DNA from: RUG11237 sp050874665
GTDB lineage: Bacteria > Bacillota > Clostridia > Lachnospirales > Lachnospiraceae
Length of the DNA: 64,000 nucleotides
Assembly (NCBI GenBank): GCA_050874665.1
Contig: JBNMLC010000001.1
Coordinates: 124,001-188,000 of the forward strand
Direction: 5' to 3'
Below are positions 60,918 to 64,000 of the stretch, piece after piece; position 1 is the stretch's first letter, and every line of letters starts with the position of its first letter. Both the position numbers and the translations under genes were made by a program. The notes beneath the pieces are model-generated. The model was not told the origin of the DNA, did not search any database, and saw nothing but the letters and a program-made list of their open reading frames with translations.

Positions 60918-62432
60918 ATGAACGATAAAAAAAGACTGGCAATTAACTTAACGGCTCAGATTATGGCATTCGCCGTAAATATGGGAGTGAGTTTTATTGT
61001 CACCCCGATTATTGATAAGATTAGTACAGAATTAAGTGGATTTGTGGGACTTGCTAATAACTTTATTGCATGTGCCCAAATAGTGGTTTCTGCTTTGAAC
61101 ACTATGGCAAGCCGTTTTATAACGATTCATATTCATCAGAAAGATGAAGAACAGGCAAATGAATATTTTTCCTCTGTATTTTTTGGAAATCTGATGATGG
61201 CAGGAATCTTCTTGATACCTATGCTGACATTGATTATATTTGGGGATAAACTATTTCAGGTGCCTGCATTATATGTAAGTGATGTGCGCATTTTATGGTT
61301 TTTTCTGTTTGCCAATTTCTTTGTAAGTATTGTAGGTTCTGTGTTTGGCGTGGCTACCTACTGTAAGAACAGGCTTGATTTGACTTCTGTGCGTACAATT
61401 CATGCAGAAATTATCCGCGTGGTGTTTTTGGTGGTATCGTATAACTTTTTCCCACAGTATATCTGGTATATTGGAATTGCATCTCTGCTTCATACCACAT
61501 ACCTTACCCTGTCAAATATACAGTTTACCAAAAGGCTTTTGCCGGAAATACACATTAAAAAGTCTTATTTCCGCTGGAAGAAGGTGTGGGAGCTGATTTC
61601 ACTGGGTCTGTGGAATTCACTTACCAGATTGAGTCAGGTGTTGTTAGACGAGCTTGACATTGCTATTGCAAATATTTTAATTGGTTCTGTGGCAATGTCA
61701 GCATTGAGCAATGCAAAATATGTGCCGACAGCTATTTCCGGACTGATGGGAACGATTGTGGGTGTATTTTCACCGCAAATTACAATTGCCTATGCCAAAG
61801 GAGATAAGAAAAATCTGGTAGATATCATTAAGAGTTCTAATCGTATTATGATTTTTATGATGAGCATTCCCATTGCTTTCGTAACTGCTTATGGAGATAT
61901 TTTCTTTTCCCTATGGCTGCCGGCACGAGATCCTCACCAGATGCATGCATTGGCATTGTTAGGAATGGGTGTCTTATATGTAAGTATGAGTATACAGGTG
62001 CTATATCATGTATTTATTATAACCAAAAGAGTGAAGGCAAATTCTATTGTGATGATTGTATCAGGCGTATTGTCAACTACGATCGTATTTATTCTATTAG
62101 AAACAACCAACCTTGGTTTGTATGCCATTGCGGGTGTTAGTACAGTGTTGGGTCTTTTGCGAAATCTGATTTTTACACCGATGTATGCAAGTAAGTGTCT
62201 GGAATTGAAATGGAGCACATTTTATGGAGATATTTTAACAGGTCTCTTATCTATTGCAGGAATCAGTATTGTGGCATTTGCTTCTAGATTTGTATTTACG
62301 ATTGACAGCTACTTGTCTTTGATTGGTGTTGGAATTATCGTTGGAATCATTGCACTGGTAATCAATTTCTACGTGGTATTGAAAAAAGAGGATAGAAAGA
62401 TAATATTAGATAAAGTATTAAGGCGTGGGTAG
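60918..62432 (+). CDS. Polysaccharide flippase (Wzx/MATE-like)
   Basis: 504 residues, about 12-14 hydrophobic helices in the MVF/MATE arrangement (INLTAQIMAFAVNMGVSFIVTPIIDKI at the start in two parts; LWNSLTRLSQVLLDELDIAIANILIG in the middle). Such proteins flip lipid-linked oligosaccharide repeat units across the membrane. Start ATG with AGGAG. Flanked by the DUF2142 gene (26 bp) and a TagB/TagF-like gene, consistent with export of a wall glycopolymer. Confidence 0.85.
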   Translation: MNDKKRLAINLTAQIMAFAVNMGVSFIVTPIIDKISTELSGFVGLANNFIACAQIVVSALNTMASRFITIHIHQKDEEQANEYFSSVFFGNLMMAGIFLIPMLTLIIFGDKLFQVPALYVSDVRILWFFLFANFFVSIVGSVFGVATYCKNRLDLTSVRTIHAEIIRVVFLVVSYNFFPQYIWYIGIASLLHTTYLTLSNIQFTKRLLPEIHIKKSYFRWKKVWELISLGLWNSLTRLSQVLLDELDIAIANILIGSVAMSALSNAKYVPTAISGLMGTIVGVFSPQITIAYAKGDKKNLVDIIKSSNRIMIFMMSIPIAFVTAYGDIFFSLWLPARDPHQMHALALLGMGVLYVSMSIQVLYHVFIITKRVKANSIVMIVSGVLSTTIVFILLETTNLGLYAIAGVSTVLGLLRNLIFTPMYASKCLELKWSTFYGDILTGLLSIAGISIVAFASRFVFTIDSYLSLIGVGIIVGIIALVINFYVVLKKEDRKIILDKVLRRG

Positions 62433-62436
62433 AAAA

Positions 62437-63636
62437 ATGAGTCGTATGATAGAGAAAATAAAGCAGAATGAAGGTCTGTATCACTTTCTGGTAAAAATTG
62501 CCAGAAAGAAAGAGCATTTTAAAAATGATGTGTTGGCAAAGGCTGTGTGGGAGATTTGTGTGAAATTTCCGATACAGGAAAATAAGGTTTATCTGACGAA
62601 TTTTAACGGAAGAGGATTTGCGGATAATCAAAAATACATTGCAAAAGAACTGATGAAGCGGGAGAAGGAGTACAAGCTAATCTGGTTATTGCAAAATCCG
62701 AAAACACAGAAGCTTCCAGAAGGAATTATTTCGGTAAAAACCGGAACTTTCCGGGAAATTTATCATATGGCAACGTCGAAATTCTGGATTAATAATGTGC
62801 GTTTTAATCAGTATTTTAAGAAACGTCCGGGACAGTATTATATTCAGACCTGGCATGCAGGACTGGGATTTAAACGAATTGAGAAGGATATAGAAGATAC
62901 ATTAAGTAAAGAGTACATTGAAATGGCAAAAAAAGATTCTAAGGCAATTGACTTGATTGTTTCGAACGGACCATTTATGACAAATCATTTTAAACGGATT
63001 TTTTGGTATGACGGAGAATTTTTAGAGAAAGGTCATCCGAGGAATGACATTTTTTACACAGCAGGGCAAAAGGAAAAAAAGGAAATTTATACGAAATTGG
63101 GAATCCCGGAAACTACAAAAACAGTTTTGTACGCACCTACCTTTCGTGCAGATTATGGTTTATCCGCTTATAATATGGACTACGAAAGGGTGTTAAATGT
63201 ATTGAAAGAGAAATTTGGAGGTGAGTGGAAGCTGTTAGTACGTCTTCACCCGAATTTGTTTGATAAGTTTGATGCCTTGAATTTAAAAAGTGAGCGGATT
63301 TTGAATGTGAGTGCTTACAGTGATATGCAGGAATTATTGTTTGCTTCCGATGTAATGATTACAGATTTTACGTCTGCAATGTTTGAATTTGCCATAATGG
63401 ACAAACCCTGCTTTTTGTATGCATCTGATTTAGAAGAGTATATGAAGGAACGTGGATTGATTACATTACAGGAAGTACCTTTTCCAAAAACAGATACAAA
63501 TGATGGCTTAGAGCAGATTATTATGGAATATAACCCGGATACTTATTTTGACAGGGTACATGAATTTATGGCAGACAAATGCTGCGATTGTGGAATTGGT
63601 GCAAAGTCTGTAGCAGACTGGATGGAGGAACACTAA
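62437..63636 (+). CDS. CDP-glycerol glycerophosphotransferase (TagB/TagF-like)
   Basis: 399 residues from ATG 62437 (MSRMIEKIKQ); a GTG at 62425 overlapping the flippase stop is the alternative, neither having a strong ribosome site. Family markers: QTWHAGLGFKRI (acceptor/CDP His), LEKGHPRNDIFY, VLYAPTFR, LHPN and the DFTSAMFEFAIMDKPCFLYASD motif that binds CDP-glycerol. Adds glycerol-phosphate to a teichoic-acid-like or phosphoglycerol-decorated glycan at the inner membrane face. Next gene starts one base after its stop. Confidence 0.92.
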   Translation: MSRMIEKIKQNEGLYHFLVKIARKKEHFKNDVLAKAVWEICVKFPIQENKVYLTNFNGRGFADNQKYIAKELMKREKEYKLIWLLQNPKTQKLPEGIISVKTGTFREIYHMATSKFWINNVRFNQYFKKRPGQYYIQTWHAGLGFKRIEKDIEDTLSKEYIEMAKKDSKAIDLIVSNGPFMTNHFKRIFWYDGEFLEKGHPRNDIFYTAGQKEKKEIYTKLGIPETTKTVLYAPTFRADYGLSAYNMDYERVLNVLKEKFGGEWKLLVRLHPNLFDKFDALNLKSERILNVSAYSDMQELLFASDVMITDFTSAMFEFAIMDKPCFLYASDLEEYMKERGLITLQEVPFPKTDTNDGLEQIIMEYNPDTYFDRVHEFMADKCCDCGIGAKSVADWMEEH

Positions 63637-63637
63637 T

Positions 63638-64000
63638 ATGGATATGGAGCTGGCAAAAAGGGCAGTGATTTCTCTGCCTAAAATCATGGCATATAAAATA
63701 AAATTTGGAAAGCGCTTTTGTGCACCAATGATACATGCATTAGGAAGACATTCTCATATCGTGATTAAAAGAAAGGCAAGGGTTACTCTGGGAAAAGAAC
63801 TGGTGAGCAGAGATAACTTTCAACTGCGGGCAGAAAGTGGGAGCATTTGCATAGGGGATAAATGCTTTTTTAATGCAAATTGTTCTGTGACTGCTATGGA
63901 GCGTATTACGATTGGTGCGGGCTGTCAGATTGGAAATAACGTAGTGATTGTGGATCATAATCATACCAGGGATTTTACCGGATATACAACTGCCCCGGTA
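63638..64000 (+). CDS. Hexapeptide-repeat acyltransferase, 3' truncated by window
   Basis: 121 codons are visible from ATG 63638 (GGAGG eight bases upstream) to the window end without a stop. The last 50 residues show left-handed beta-helix hexads (ITIGAGCQIGNNVVIVDHNHTR), ending in a VDHNH segment with the catalytic-type histidine of maltose/galactoside-type O-acetyltransferases. It would acetylate a sugar of the surface polysaccharide made by the preceding genes. Family call firm, substrate unknown. Confidence 0.85.
   Translation, partial: MDMELAKRAVISLPKIMAYKIKFGKRFCAPMIHALGRHSHIVIKRKARVTLGKELVSRDNFQLRAESGSICIGDKCFFNANCSVTAMERITIGAGCQIGNNVVIVDHNHTRDFTGYTTAPV

Overview
The window looks like chromosomal DNA of a low-GC, strictly anaerobic Gram-positive of the class Clostridia, most likely a Lachnospiraceae gut or rumen species. 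Pointers: a class III (oxygen-sensitive) ribonucleotide reductase, a one-chain clostridial FGAM synthase, BspA-type leucine-rich-repeat surface proteins with Pro/Thr/Ser linkers, a SEC-C methionine aminopeptidase, a two-subunit PyrK/PyrD dihydroorotate dehydrogenase, and carboxynorspermidine-type polyamine genes. Sigma-A promoters (TTGACA/TATAAT-like, 16-18 bp spacers) and AGGAGG-type ribosome sites are used throughout. This placement is inference; no rRNA or tRNA was seen.

Left edge (1-3300): a worn accessory patch. It holds the tail of a ParE/RelE-type toxin, an AT-rich gene joining an HD phosphohydrolase domain to an Hsp90-like ATPase (a conflict-system-like architecture), a tnpV gene broken by a one-base frameshift, and a possible 3' end of another gene before a strong terminator. 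From 3490 follow a chemoreceptor and an imperfect tandem duplication (about 4960-14525) carrying two large paralogous surface proteins. A carbamate kinase survives only in the second repeat unit; a decayed copy of its promoter remains in the first.

Middle (14.6-34 kb): a TPR lipoprotein; nrdD with two NrdR boxes and a fused redoxin domain; a coiled-coil protein; a radical-SAM plus DUF4130 putative DNA-repair pair behind two LexA-type boxes; an HPr-like protein without the phosphorylatable histidine; a nuclease-helicase fusion; two degenerate M14 (AstE/AspA-like) proteins; a 163-bp inverted-repeat element; purL; YkgJ-like, small unknown, lipoprotein and map genes; and a convergent HD-GYP phosphodiesterase.

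Right half (34-64 kb): pyrCFKDE supplies UMP synthesis steps; small membrane proteins (VanZ and others) and an M29 aminopeptidase follow; purEMND supplies purine steps; speA-like, speE and carboxynorspermidine dehydrogenase, with the matching decarboxylase 3 kb away, make polyamines. Next come two membrane proteins, cdaA-cdaR-glmM (c-di-AMP and cell-wall precursor), ptsH, and the start of a cell-surface polysaccharide cluster (DUF2142 membrane protein, flippase, TagB/TagF-like transferase, hexapeptide acetyltransferase cut by the window end).

Functions are read from motifs and remembered family patterns; no searches were run.
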